NCBI GenBank assembly: GCA_017549105.1
Contig: JAFYVN010000010.1
Span: 81,261-142,168 of the forward strand
Length of the DNA: 60,908 nucleotides
DNA from: Clostridia bacterium
GTDB taxonomy: Bacteria; Bacillota; Clostridia; Oscillospirales; Acutalibacteraceae
Direction: 5' to 3'
Positions 1 to 8,474 of the stretch are shown piece by piece; the first letter of the stretch is position 1; every line of letters starts with the position of its first letter. The notes below the pieces were generated by a model. The model had not been told where the DNA came from, ran no database searches, and worked only from the letters and a program-made list of their open reading frames with translations. The position numbers and the translations under genes are program-made.

Positions 1-62
1 CATTGCTTTGCTTCGCCGATTTCACGCATACAGCCCATGCATAAATTATCTGAACTTATCAT
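1..62 (-). CDS. Partial leftward gene, N-terminus only (Cys-rich start)
   Basis: Only the first 20 codons lie in the window; the gene runs off the left edge. The start is ATG at 60-62, with an AAGGAG ribosome binding site about 8 nt upstream on the minus strand. The visible peptide begins MISSDNLCMGCMREIGEA, so it has a C-x-x-C pair at residues 8 and 11, which suggests half of a zinc ribbon. Clostridial Ser/Thr kinase-like proteins with an N-terminal zinc ribbon begin in a similar way, but this is a weak recollection and the fragment is too short to assign. It is divergent from the glycogen operon. Confidence 0.55.
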   Translation of the reverse strand, partial: MISSDNLCMGCMREIGEAKQ

Positions 63-247
63 TTTGCGCTCCTTGCAGTTTGATATGTTTTGTGCCGCAA
101 ACTGGCATTATAATTCTCATTATAAACCGAAATAATGATATCAAATATGTGCAATCTTGTCAATGAAGGTGACATAATTGTAACTTTTATCGTCAATTTG
201 TTAAACTTTTACGGTAATATTTTGTTATTAATATTTTTAATCTGCCC

Positions 248-276
248 TTGAAATGATAATTAATAATTGTTATAAT
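248..276 (+). promoter_or_regulatory. Sigma-A promoter of the glycogen operon
   Basis: A TTGAAA box at 248-253 and a perfect TATAAT at 271-276 are separated by 17 nt. Transcription would start near 283, about 25 nt before the glgB start codon, leaving room for the GGAGG site at 292-296. The rest of 63-247 is AT-rich with no gene visible. Confidence 0.7.
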
Positions 277-306
277 TATACTAATTAAAACGGAGGTTTG
301 CATTTT

Positions 307-2208
307 ATGAAAAACAATAAAAGCAATATCCCTCTTTATCTGTTTCACGAGGGCACAAATGCCAAGGCTTATGAGTATCTCGGTTCTCATCCGTGTGATG
401 GCGGGGTTGTGTTCAGAGTCTGGGCTCCCAACGCCGAAAGCGTAGGTGTTGCAGGTGATTTCAACGGCTGGAATGCCGATTGCGCTCCTATGGAGAAAAT
501 CAGCGACGGAATCTGGGAATGCACACTTTCAAACGTCAAAAAGTTTGATTCATATAAATACCGCATACGCACAAGGGACGGACGAGATCTTTTCAAAAGC
601 GACCCCTATGCGTTTCATGCCGAAACCAGACCTGATACGGCGTCAAAATATTATGATTCGCTCGATTTTGCCTGGACGGATAAACCGTGGATGAAAAAGA
701 GAAAGGGCAGAGATATCTATTCTTCTCCCGTCAACATTTACGAAGTTCACGCAGGTTCGTGGCAGACCTACGATGACGGAAATCCGCTTTCCTACAGAGA
801 ACTTGCCGACAGACTTGTTCCTTATGTCAAGGAAATGGGTTATACCCACATCGAGCTGCTCCCGATTCTTGAGCATCCGTTTGACGGCTCGTGGGGATAT
901 CAGGTGACGGGTTATTTTGCGCCCACCTCACGCTACGGCACTCCCGATGATTTTGCATATTTTGTAGATAAAGCACACTCGGAGAATATCGGTGTTATCC
1001 TTGACTGGGTGCCTGCTCATTTCCCGAAAGATGCCTTCGGCCTTTATGAATTTGACGGCACACCCTGTTATGAGTATCCCGACCCGCGAAAGGGCGAGCA
1101 TTATCAGTGGGGTACCAAGGTTTTTGACTACGGCAGACCTGAGGTCTGTTCGTTCCTGATGTCCAGTGCAATGTTCTGGATTGATAAATACCACATCGAC
1201 GGACTTCGTGTTGATGCGGTTGCATCGATGCTTTACCTTGATTACGGCAGAGATGACGGACACTGGATTGCCAATATGTATGGCGGAAACGAAAATCTTG
1301 AAGCGGTTGCGTTTCTTCAGAAGCTCAACGAAAGTATTTTCAGAGAATACGGCGACGTTATGATGATTGCGGAAGAAAGCACAGCGTGGCCGATGGTTTC
1401 AAAGCCGACCTTTATGGGCGGTCTCGGATTCAACTTCAAGTGGAATATGGGCTGGATGAACGATTGCCTGCGATACTTCTCGCTTGACGGTATCCACAGA
1501 AAGCATCATCACGATTGCCTTACATTCTCGTTCTTCTATGCGTTTTCAGAAAATTTTGTTCTTCCAATTTCGCACGATGAGGTTGTTCACGGCAAGTGCT
1601 CACTTATCAACAAGATGCCCGGCAGTTACGAAGAAAAGTTTGCGGGTGTGCGTTCGTTCCTCGGTTATATGATGTCGCATCCCGGCAAAAAGCTTCTGTT
1701 TATGGGAAGTGAATTCGGTCAGTTCATCGAATGGAATTATAAGCAGCCGCTTGACTGGATGCTTCTCGGTTACGATGCCCACAGGCAGTTCAAGAATTAC
1801 GTTGCAGCTCTCAATGCGTTCTATCTCAAAAACGCTCCTCTCTGGGAGGATGACTACAGCTGGGACGGTTTCAGCTGGATAGTCAGCGACGACAGAGACA
1901 ATTCCGTTGTTGCGTACACGAGACGAGACAAGAGCGGCAACGAAATCATTTCGGTCTTCAACTTCACAACCGTAACCAGGCAGAAATATTGCTTCGGCGT
2001 ACCCAAAGAGGGCACCTACAGAGTTGTTTTCAGCTCCGCTTCTCCCGAATTTGGCGGCAAGGGCGAAAGCACCGTCGGTTCGGTCAAAGCAAAAAAGAAA
2101 CCTATGCACGGATACGATTACAGCATCGAGATTGATATTGAAGGTCTCAGCTGCATGTATATAAAGAATACTTCGAGAAAAAAATCGCCGCTGAATGCCG
2201 GCAAATGA
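307..2208 (+). CDS. glgB: 1,4-alpha-glucan branching enzyme
   Basis: Forms alpha-1,6 branches in glycogen by cutting and transferring alpha-1,4 chains; cytoplasmic. The 633-residue protein has an N-terminal CBM48/E-set domain (around residues 20-115) followed by a GH13 barrel. Catalytic motifs are visible: [10 protein letters not shown] (nucleophile Asp), MIAEEST (acid/base Glu) and SHDEVVHGK (third acid). It is shorter than the ~730-residue E. coli type because it lacks the extra N-terminal domain. ATG at 307 is preferred over the upstream TTG at 298, because it sits 10 nt after GGAGG and the TTG overlaps that site. It is the first gene of the glycogen operon. Confidence 0.96.
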   Translation: MKNNKSNIPLYLFHEGTNAKAYEYLGSHPCDGGVVFRVWAPNAESVGVAGDFNGWNADCAPMEKISDGIWECTLSNVKKFDSYKYRIRTRDGRDLFKSDPYAFHAETRPDTASKYYDSLDFAWTDKPWMKKRKGRDIYSSPVNIYEVHAGSWQTYDDGNPLSYRELADRLVPYVKEMGYTHIELLPILEHPFDGSWGYQVTGYFAPTSRYGTPDDFAYFVDKAHSENIGVILDWVPAHFPKDAFGLYEFDGTPCYEYPDPRKGEHYQWGTKVFDYGRPEVCSFLMSSAMFWIDKYHIDGLRVDAVASMLYLDYGRDDGHWIANMYGGNENLEAVAFLQKLNESIFREYGDVMMIAEESTAWPMVSKPTFMGGLGFNFKWNMGWMNDCLRYFSLDGIHRKHHHDCLTFSFFYAFSENFVLPISHDEVVHGKCSLINKMPGSYEEKFAGVRSFLGYMMSHPGKKLLFMGSEFGQFIEWNYKQPLDWMLLGYDAHRQFKNYVAALNAFYLKNAPLWEDDYSWDGFSWIVSDDRDNSVVAYTRRDKSGNEIISVFNFTTVTRQKYCFGVPKEGTYRVVFSSASPEFGGKGESTVGSVKAKKKPMHGYDYSIEIDIEGLSCMYIKNTSRKKSPLNAGK

Positions 2209-2302
2209 GTCGTAATATAAAAATCCCCGACATTCATCAGCAATTTTTAAATATTCATAATCGTTTATCAATTTTCAATTTCAATATAAGGAGGAACCCC
2301 CA

Positions 2303-3517
2303 ATGGCAGTTAAACCCGAATGCATAGCAATGCTCCTTGCAGGCGGTCAGGGCAGCCGTCTCGGCATTCTGACAAAAAACATCGCAAAGCCTGCCGTGCC
2401 CTACGGCGGTAAATACCGCATCATCGACTTTCCGCTTTCAAACTGTGTCAACTCCGGCATTTATACCGTCGGTGTTCTGACTCAGTATCAGCCGCTTGAA
2501 CTCAACGATTATATCGGCAACGGCCGTCCCTGGGATCTTGACCGTGCCAACGGCGGCGTACATATTCTTTCCCCTTATCAGCAAATCAAGGGTACAGAGT
2601 GGTACAAAGGTACCGCAAACGCAATTTATCAGAATATCAACTTCATCGAAAGATATGACCCCGAATATGTTCTTATTCTTTCGGGCGACCATATCTACAA
2701 GATGGATTATTCAAAGATGCTTGATTACCATAAGGAAAAGAACGCAGACTGCACAATTGCAATGCTTGAAGTTTCGTGGGAAGAAGCAAGCCGTTTCGGT
2801 CTTATGATTGTAAACGAAGACGGCTCAATCAGCGAATTTGAAGAAAAACCCAAGAATCCCAGAAGCAACAAAGCTTCGATGGGTGTTTATATCTTCAACT
2901 GGAAGAAGCTCAGAAAGTATCTTATTGAGGATGAGGCTAAGGAAGGCTCGGGCAACGACTTCGGCCACGACGTTATTCCCGCAATGCACGCAGCAGGCGA
3001 GAGAATGTTTGCTTATCAGTTTGACGGATACTGGAAAGACGTCGGCACAATCAGCAGCCTCTGGGATGCAAATCTTGACCTTCTCAACCCCAAGGTTGAC
3101 CTTGACCTCAACGATGACAGCTGGAGAATCTATTCGCGTTCGCCTGCAGCTCCCCCCCATTATGTCGGCACGGATGCGGTTGTTGAGAATTCAATGATAA
3201 CCGAAGGCTGTGAAATCAACGGCAAGATTGATTTCTCCGTTCTCTTTGCAAACGTAACCGTTGAAGAGGGTGCAGAGGTCAAATATTCAATCGTAATGCC
3301 CGGCACCGTCATCAAAAAGGGTGCTGTTGTGCAGTATTCCATAGTTGCTGAAAACGCTGTCATCGAAGAGGGTGCGGTTGTTGGCGAAAGCCCCGAGAAT
3401 ATGAAAAACATCGAAGATTGGGGCGTGGCCGTTATCGGCAACGGAGTTAAAATCGGCAAGGGCGCAAAGATTGCTCCCGATACTATGACAGACAGCGATG
3501 TAGGAGGTGCAGAATAA
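2303..3517 (+). CDS. glgC: Glucose-1-phosphate adenylyltransferase, catalytic subunit
   Basis: Makes ADP-glucose from glucose 1-phosphate and ATP, the committed step of glycogen synthesis. The 404-residue protein has the nucleotidyltransferase motif [11 protein letters not shown] near the N-terminus, [13 protein letters not shown], the [10 protein letters not shown] metal-binding Asp motif and a C-terminal left-handed beta-helix region with hexapeptide-like repeats. The start codon follows AAGGAGG by 8 nt. Its stop overlaps the glgD start by one base, so the two subunits are translationally coupled and probably form a heteromeric enzyme, as in other Firmicutes. Confidence 0.96.
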   Translation: MAVKPECIAMLLAGGQGSRLGILTKNIAKPAVPYGGKYRIIDFPLSNCVNSGIYTVGVLTQYQPLELNDYIGNGRPWDLDRANGGVHILSPYQQIKGTEWYKGTANAIYQNINFIERYDPEYVLILSGDHIYKMDYSKMLDYHKEKNADCTIAMLEVSWEEASRFGLMIVNEDGSISEFEEKPKNPRSNKASMGVYIFNWKKLRKYLIEDEAKEGSGNDFGHDVIPAMHAAGERMFAYQFDGYWKDVGTISSLWDANLDLLNPKVDLDLNDDSWRIYSRSPAAPPHYVGTDAVVENSMITEGCEINGKIDFSVLFANVTVEEGAEVKYSIVMPGTVIKKGAVVQYSIVAENAVIEEGAVVGESPENMKNIEDWGVAVIGNGVKIGKGAKIAPDTMTDSDVGGAE

Positions 3518-4629
3518 TGTCCGCAAAAAAAGTTCTCGGCATTATCTTTTCAAATGCCTATGATGAAGCTCTTCCCCAGCTTACCGCATTAAGAACGATG
3601 GGTTCTGTTCCTTTTGCGGCGCGTTACCGCCTTATCGACTTCCCTCTTTCCAATATGGTTAACTCGGGAGTTCCTCAGGTCGGCGTTATCACCAAGAGCA
3701 ATTATCGCTCTCTTATGGACCATATCGGCACAGGCAAGCCCTGGGACCTTTCGAGAAAAAGAGAAGGTATGACTCTTCTTCCGCCCTACGATACTCCCGG
3801 CGCAGGCATAACAATCGGCAAGGCTGACGCGCTCTACGGCTGTATCGATTATATCAGCGATTCGCAGAAGGAGCACGTTCTTCTCGTTGACTGCAACGTT
3901 GTGTGCAGTATGGATTATTCAAAGCTTATCAAGGCTCACACCGCAAACGATGCGGATATCACCATTGCATACGCAAACGGCGAACCTCCCGTAATCAATG
4001 GCGGCACTGAGCTTGTTATGGACGAAAACGGCAGAGTAACCGCAACCCGTCTCATCGACTGCTACAGCGGAAGCACATGCTATTCGCTGAAGGTTATGAT
4101 TATCAGAAGAACCCTTCTCGAAAGACTTCTTCACGAGGCTCACAGCGCAAAGATTGTTGACATCGAAACAATGATTTCAAAGAACATCGGCCACCTGAGA
4201 GTTTACGGCTACGAAGAAAAAGGCTTTGTAAGAGTTCTTAACTCGCTCCAGAGCTACTATGATATCAGTCTTGAACTCCTTAAGGCTGAAAACAGAAAAG
4301 AACTCTTCTCTGCGGACAGACCTGTTTATACCAAGGTCAGAGACCAGGTTCCCGCAGTTTACGGCATCGGCGCAAACGTAAAGAATTCTCTTATCGCAGA
4401 CGGATGCCATATTTACGGAGAAGTTGAAAACTGTATCCTTTTCAGAGGCGTAACGGTTGAAAAAGGCGCAAAAATCAAAGATTCAATCATTATGCAGGAT
4501 ACTTTCGTTGGCGAAAATTCAAACCTCAGCTGTGTAATCATCGATAAATCAGCTGTTGTCAAACCCAACAAAACGCTTTGCGGCGATTCAAGCTACCCTG
4601 TTTATATCGGCAAGGGAATTGTTATCTGA
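3517..4629 (+). CDS. glgD: GlgD, non-catalytic partner of ADP-glucose pyrophosphorylase
   Basis: A paralogue of GlgC, 370 residues long. The IDFPLSNMVNSG fold motif is kept, but the catalytic signatures are lost: the Gly-rich GGxGSRL loop is replaced by FSNAYDEALPQ, and [10 protein letters not shown] has become VDCNVVCSMDY. This is the known pattern of Firmicutes GlgD, which modulates or stabilises GlgC rather than catalysing the reaction. It begins inside the glgC stop codon (TAATG) and is followed 16 nt later by a membrane protein gene. Confidence 0.93.
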   Translation: MSAKKVLGIIFSNAYDEALPQLTALRTMGSVPFAARYRLIDFPLSNMVNSGVPQVGVITKSNYRSLMDHIGTGKPWDLSRKREGMTLLPPYDTPGAGITIGKADALYGCIDYISDSQKEHVLLVDCNVVCSMDYSKLIKAHTANDADITIAYANGEPPVINGGTELVMDENGRVTATRLIDCYSGSTCYSLKVMIIRRTLLERLLHEAHSAKIVDIETMISKNIGHLRVYGYEEKGFVRVLNSLQSYYDISLELLKAENRKELFSADRPVYTKVRDQVPAVYGIGANVKNSLIADGCHIYGEVENCILFRGVTVEKGAKIKDSIIMQDTFVGENSNLSCVIIDKSAVVKPNKTLCGDSSYPVYIGKGIVI

Positions 4630-4645
4630 GAAAGTGTGAAAGTTA

Positions 4646-5590
4646 ATGTCCGGTAAAAATATTTTAACAGCTGCTGTAGGTGTGTTTGCGCTTATTCTTG
4701 TTGTTATCGTTATTCTTGTAAAAACAGGCTCTTTTGACAGAGTTGAAGAAACAACAGAGGTTGAAACCATTATCGAAACCTCAATTGTTGTTGAAACCGA
4801 AACCAACGAAGAAGGCAGCATTGAATACGTAACTGCTTTGCATTATTATCCGAAGCCCAAGTATTCATCAAACCACACCTATCCCACAACAAAAAAGAAG
4901 ACCACCGTTCCAAGGTCAACCACCACTACCGTTCCTATGCTCGAGATGACTGATTTCGTGCCTGTTACAGATGAAAACGGTATTCCGCAGTTTGACGAAA
5001 ACGGTGTTCCGTTCACAGAGATGCTGACCTATACCGTTCCTGCGGACAGCACAACAACCACAGAACCCACCACGGAATTTGTTCCGAGAACAGAGGGTGT
5101 TGTTGTTACCAACAGATGGGGCAGAGAAGAAAAGGATGAAGACGGCAATCCGATCACGGAAATGGTTACTCTTGATGCTCCGCCCACAACTCTTCGTGAC
5201 CTCTGGAGCGAAAATCTTCAGAGCGGAACAACCAACAAGGACGGTAAGGATGATAAGGTTAACCTGAAGAGAGACGATTCTCTTGCTCAGGCGGTTGTTG
5301 ACCAGATCAACAGAGACCGTGAAGCAGAAGGTCTTGCGCCTCTCGAACACGCTTCAAGCCTTAAGGCAACAGCAAGAACAAACAGTATGGAGCTTGCTCT
5401 TCCCGAGGTTTACGGCGAACCTTCCGCACCCGGTGCTTATACTCTTATTACCACCTACGGAGGTAATCCGATTTATCAGACCGTCAAAGCAGCAAACAGC
5501 GCAAAGGCAATGGGTGAAGAAACAACCCAGATCGGTGTAGGCATTGTTGTTTACGAAGGTCAGTATTATACAACAGTTATCTTTAACTGA
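4646..5590 (+). CDS. Membrane-anchored protein with degenerate CAP-like domain, inside the glycogen operon
   Basis: 314 residues. One N-terminal membrane segment (about residues 6-26) is followed by a long low-complexity Thr/Glu/Pro stretch containing Thr runs and two similar DENG.P-type segments. The C-terminal ~110 residues resemble a CAP/SCP domain (QINRDREAEGLAPL, then a TQIGVGIVVY strand). The His residues of the usual CAP tetrad are not evident and the domain is short, so it is probably not a classic CAP fold with full site. The C-terminal part should face outside. It lies 16 nt after glgD and 14 nt before glgA, so it is co-transcribed with glycogen synthesis genes, an unexplained pairing. 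Function unknown. Confidence 0.8.
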   Translation: MSGKNILTAAVGVFALILVVIVILVKTGSFDRVEETTEVETIIETSIVVETETNEEGSIEYVTALHYYPKPKYSSNHTYPTTKKKTTVPRSTTTTVPMLEMTDFVPVTDENGIPQFDENGVPFTEMLTYTVPADSTTTTEPTTEFVPRTEGVVVTNRWGREEKDEDGNPITEMVTLDAPPTTLRDLWSENLQSGTTNKDGKDDKVNLKRDDSLAQAVVDQINRDREAEGLAPLEHASSLKATARTNSMELALPEVYGEPSAPGAYTLITTYGGNPIYQTVKAANSAKAMGEETTQIGVGIVVYEGQYYTTVIFN

Positions 5591-5604
5591 GAAAGGAAAA
5601 CAAA

Positions 5605-7023
5605 ATGAAAGTTCTTTACGTTGCAAGTGAAGCTCTTCCCTTCGCCGCAAGCGGCGGCCTCGCCGATGTTGCGGGTTCGCTCCCTCAGGCTCTCAGAAGA
5701 CGTAAAATTGCCGCAAGAGTGGTTATGCCTCTCTACGGTTCAATCAGCGACGAAATGCGCGCAAGTATGAAGTTCATAACAAGCATAATGGTTCCCGTTT
5801 CGTGGCGCAGACAGTATTGCGGTATTTTTGAAGCCAAAGCGGGCGGTGTTATATATTATCTTATAGATAACGAATACTATTTCAAGAGAAACGGTCTTTA
5901 CGGTCATTATGATGACGGAGAGAGATTCGCGTTCTTCTCAAGAGCGGTTCTTGAAATTCTTCCTTATATCGATTTCAAGCCCGATATTATCCATTGCAAT
6001 GACTGGCAGTCGGCTCTCGTTCCTGTTTACTACACAACCATTTACGGCCACAGAGAAGGCTACACGGGCATCAAAACCGTGTTCACCATTCACAATATCC
6101 AGTATCAGGGCAAATACGGCACAGAAATACTCGGCGACGTATTCGGCCTCGGTGAAGAACACGCATCGCTCCTTCAGTTCGGCGACTGTCTCAACCTTAT
6201 GAAGGGCGGTATTGAGTGCGCCAATAAGGTCACAACCGTAAGCAACACCTATGCGTGTGAAATTCTTGATCCGTGGTTCAGCCACGGTCTTGACCCCATT
6301 CTCAAAGAAAGAAGCTATAAGCTCAGCGGTATTCTCAACGGTATCGATACGGTCAACTACGACCCCGAAAAGGATAAGGATATTTTTGCGAACTATTCAG
6401 CAAAGGACCCCGAAGGCAAAAAGGTCAACAAGGCTGCTCTTCAGGAGCTTTTCAATCTTCCCGTCAGAGAAGATGTTCCCGTTATGGGAATCGTAACAAG
6501 ACTTGTTGCACACAAGGGTCTTGACCTTATCAAGAGAATTATGTGGGATCTTCTTTCAACAACCGATATGCAGCTTGTTGTGCTCGGTTCGGGCGATTGG
6601 GAATATGAAGCATTCTTTAAGGAGCTTGCATCGGCTTTCCCCGAAAAGGTTGGTCTTCGTCTCGGCTTTGTTCCCGATCTTGCAAGAAAAATATATGCGG
6701 GCAGTGATTTGTTCCTTATGCCCTCAAAGAGTGAGCCTTGCGGTCTTTCCCAGATGGTTGCTCTGCGATACGGCTCAATTCCCATCGTAAGAGAAACCGG
6801 CGGTCTTAAGGATACCATTACCGACAGCGGTGACGGTAAGGGCAACGGCTTTACATTCAAGAGCTATGATGCGTACGATATGCTCGATGCAATCAGACGC
6901 GCTCTCGGAGCTTATTATGATAAGGAATACTGGCAGAAGCTTGTTGTCAGAGCGCTTAAGTGCGACAACAGCTGGAGCCGTTCGGCAAAGGAATATATCA
7001 GCCTTTACGAATCGATTCTCTGA
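5605..7023 (+). CDS. glgA: Glycogen synthase (ADP-glucose, GT5)
   Basis: Transfers glucose from ADP-glucose to the growing alpha-1,4-glucan. The 472-residue length is typical. The N-terminal acceptor motif is present as ASGGLADVAGSLP, HCNDWQSALVP matches the conserved HxHDW-type segment, and the C-terminal donor domain has GLDLIKRI and PSKSEPCGLSQ, the E-x7-E type region of GT5. It is the last gene of the glycogen operon and is followed at once by a strong terminator. Confidence 0.96.
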   Translation: MKVLYVASEALPFAASGGLADVAGSLPQALRRRKIAARVVMPLYGSISDEMRASMKFITSIMVPVSWRRQYCGIFEAKAGGVIYYLIDNEYYFKRNGLYGHYDDGERFAFFSRAVLEILPYIDFKPDIIHCNDWQSALVPVYYTTIYGHREGYTGIKTVFTIHNIQYQGKYGTEILGDVFGLGEEHASLLQFGDCLNLMKGGIECANKVTTVSNTYACEILDPWFSHGLDPILKERSYKLSGILNGIDTVNYDPEKDKDIFANYSAKDPEGKKVNKAALQELFNLPVREDVPVMGIVTRLVAHKGLDLIKRIMWDLLSTTDMQLVVLGSGDWEYEAFFKELASAFPEKVGLRLGFVPDLARKIYAGSDLFLMPSKSEPCGLSQMVALRYGSIPIVRETGGLKDTITDSGDGKGNGFTFKSYDAYDMLDAIRRALGAYYDKEYWQKLVVRALKCDNSWSRSAKEYISLYESIL

Positions 7024-7027
7024 TATC

Positions 7028-7058
7028 AAAAAACCACCCGTTTTTTACGGGTGGTTTT
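7028..7058. terminator. Terminator between glgA and the XRE regulator
   Basis: A 12-bp stem (AAAACCACCCGT / ACGGGTGGTTTT) around a short T-rich loop, flanked by A and T runs. It can act in both directions, ending glgA and the converging regulator gene. Confidence 0.85.
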
Positions 7059-7065
7059 GATTGGT

Positions 7066-7719
7066 TTATCTCAAAAATTCAAACGGAACAGGCGGACACT
7101 TTGAGGTTGTGCTGTTGACAATGAAATTTTCTGCTTCTTCAACGAGTGTTTTTACCGCTTCGGGAACAGGTTCGTTCGGCACGGGAGATTTGCTTTTTGG
7201 CGGTTTGACTGCATCGTAGGCGGCAAGCTCGATAATTCCGAGATATGTCGGGTTACAGCAGACCTCTCCGTCAGCATAGGCTCTGCCGCACCAGTTTTTC
7301 GGCAAGTTACCCGCCTTCGCCTGAATAAGAATAATTTTGTAGAGCGCAATCGCATAGAGCATATCAAGGCGCATACCGCCCGAAATGTCGGTGCTTTTGA
7401 GAAGCTGACTGATAATAGTGCCGGCTTTGATAAACGTTTTTCCGGTCGGGTTTGAATCTGAAATTGAGTGGTCGTTGAGTATATCGTTTGCAAGAACGTC
7501 AAGCTCATTACGGTCGTTTGTGCGTCCAAGCAGATAGTCGCACGAAACTCCGTAAAAATCCGCAACCTTTATCAGAAAGCTCTGACCGCATTCTCTTATT
7601 CCTTTTTCGTAGTGAGAGAGGAGTGCCTGTGAAATTCCGAGTCTTGCGGCGGCTTCTTTTTGACTGAGACCTTTTTCTTTTCGCAGTTCGGTCAATATTA
7701 TCGGAAAGTTTTTATCCAT
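7066..7719 (-). CDS. XRE-family transcriptional regulator
   Basis: 217 residues. The N-terminal ~65 residues are a helix-turn-helix of the XRE/Cro type (LRKEKGLSQKEAAARLGIS, then LSHYEKGIRECG). The C-terminal ~150 residues are unrecognised and probably sense a ligand or mediate oligomerisation. It lies convergent to glgA and divergent from the glycan-use locus starting at 7824. An 18-bp near-palindrome just upstream of its start suggests self-regulation and perhaps control of the divergent genes. The target is inferred from position only. Confidence 0.85.
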   Translation of the reverse strand: MDKNFPIILTELRKEKGLSQKEAAARLGISQALLSHYEKGIRECGQSFLIKVADFYGVSCDYLLGRTNDRNELDVLANDILNDHSISDSNPTGKTFIKAGTIISQLLKSTDISGGMRLDMLYAIALYKIILIQAKAGNLPKNWCGRAYADGEVCCNPTYLGIIELAAYDAVKPPKSKSPVPNEPVPEAVKTLVEEAENFIVNSTTSKCPPVPFEFLR

Positions 7720-7739
7720 AACAAATCCTCACAGTATAA

Positions 7740-7757
7740 TATAATAAATTCATTATA
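7740..7757. promoter_or_regulatory. Near-palindrome in the XRE/phosphatase intergenic region
   Basis: TATAATAAATTCATTATA has 9-base arms with one mismatch and overlaps promoter-like AT-rich sequence, about 21 nt upstream of the XRE start codon. It is a candidate operator for the divergent promoters. AT-rich palindromes also occur by chance. Confidence 0.35.
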
Positions 7758-7823
7758 TAGTTTTTTATACATTTTGTATATTGATAATTTTCACGAAAAT
7801 CAACACCTTTTTTTGGAGGAAAA

Positions 7824-8456
7824 ATGAAATCCTATACCATTCATTTTATAAGGAATGCCCTCACGGACGAAAACCTTGAAGGCAGATACATAGGTCACAC
7901 AAATGTCGAAATCAGCGAAGAAGGCAAGGCACAGCTTGCGCAGATGAAAAACGAGCTTGTCTATCCACCTGTTGATGCTGTTTTCACAAGTCCGCTCAAA
8001 CGCTGTTTGCAGACAGCGGAAATACTTTATCCCGAAAATAAACCCCTTGTCATTGAAGGGTTAATCGAATATAATTTCGGTGAGTTTGAAAACAAAACTG
8101 CCGAACAGCTTGAAAAATATGAGGAGTTTCCCCGCTGGCTTGCGGGTGAAAAAGGCGTAAAGCCTCCCTACGGTGAAAGCAATGAGGAATTTACCAAAAG
8201 AGTTTGTGACACATTTGAGAAGATTGCCGAAGGTCTTATGAAAACCGGCACAACCTCTGCCGCAATCATCACTCATGGCGGAGTTATTATGACCGTGCTT
8301 GCGGCTTACGGTATTCCCGAATATCCCATGCACGAGTGGCTCACTCCCAACGGCTGCGGATTTACCGTCAAGGTTAATCCTTCCCTCTGGATGAGAGCCA
8401 AGAAATTTGAAGTTTTCAGTGAATTCCCGTACGAAAGAGAAGAACTACCTGACTAA
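7824..8456 (+). CDS. Histidine-phosphatase-family protein lacking the catalytic histidine
   Basis: 210 residues with the phosphoglycerate mutase-like fold: IRNALTDENLEGRYIGHT at the N-terminus, TSPLKRCLQTAEIL, a Glu/Tyr-rich middle (EYNFGEFE) and ITHGGV with His151. In normal members the N-terminal motif is R-H-G-E-T and its His carries the phosphate. Here the aligned residues are R10-N11-A12-L13-T14, so the nucleophile is Asn. The protein is probably not a classical phosphatase; it may bind phosphorylated ligands or use another mechanism. It starts after TTTGGAGG and lies 18 nt before the GH35 gene, in the same operon. Confidence 0.85.
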   Translation: MKSYTIHFIRNALTDENLEGRYIGHTNVEISEEGKAQLAQMKNELVYPPVDAVFTSPLKRCLQTAEILYPENKPLVIEGLIEYNFGEFENKTAEQLEKYEEFPRWLAGEKGVKPPYGESNEEFTKRVCDTFEKIAEGLMKTGTTSAAIITHGGVIMTVLAAYGIPEYPMHEWLTPNGCGFTVKVNPSLWMRAKKFEVFSEFPYEREELPD

Positions 8457-8474
8457 TTAATTTGGAGGAAAGAT

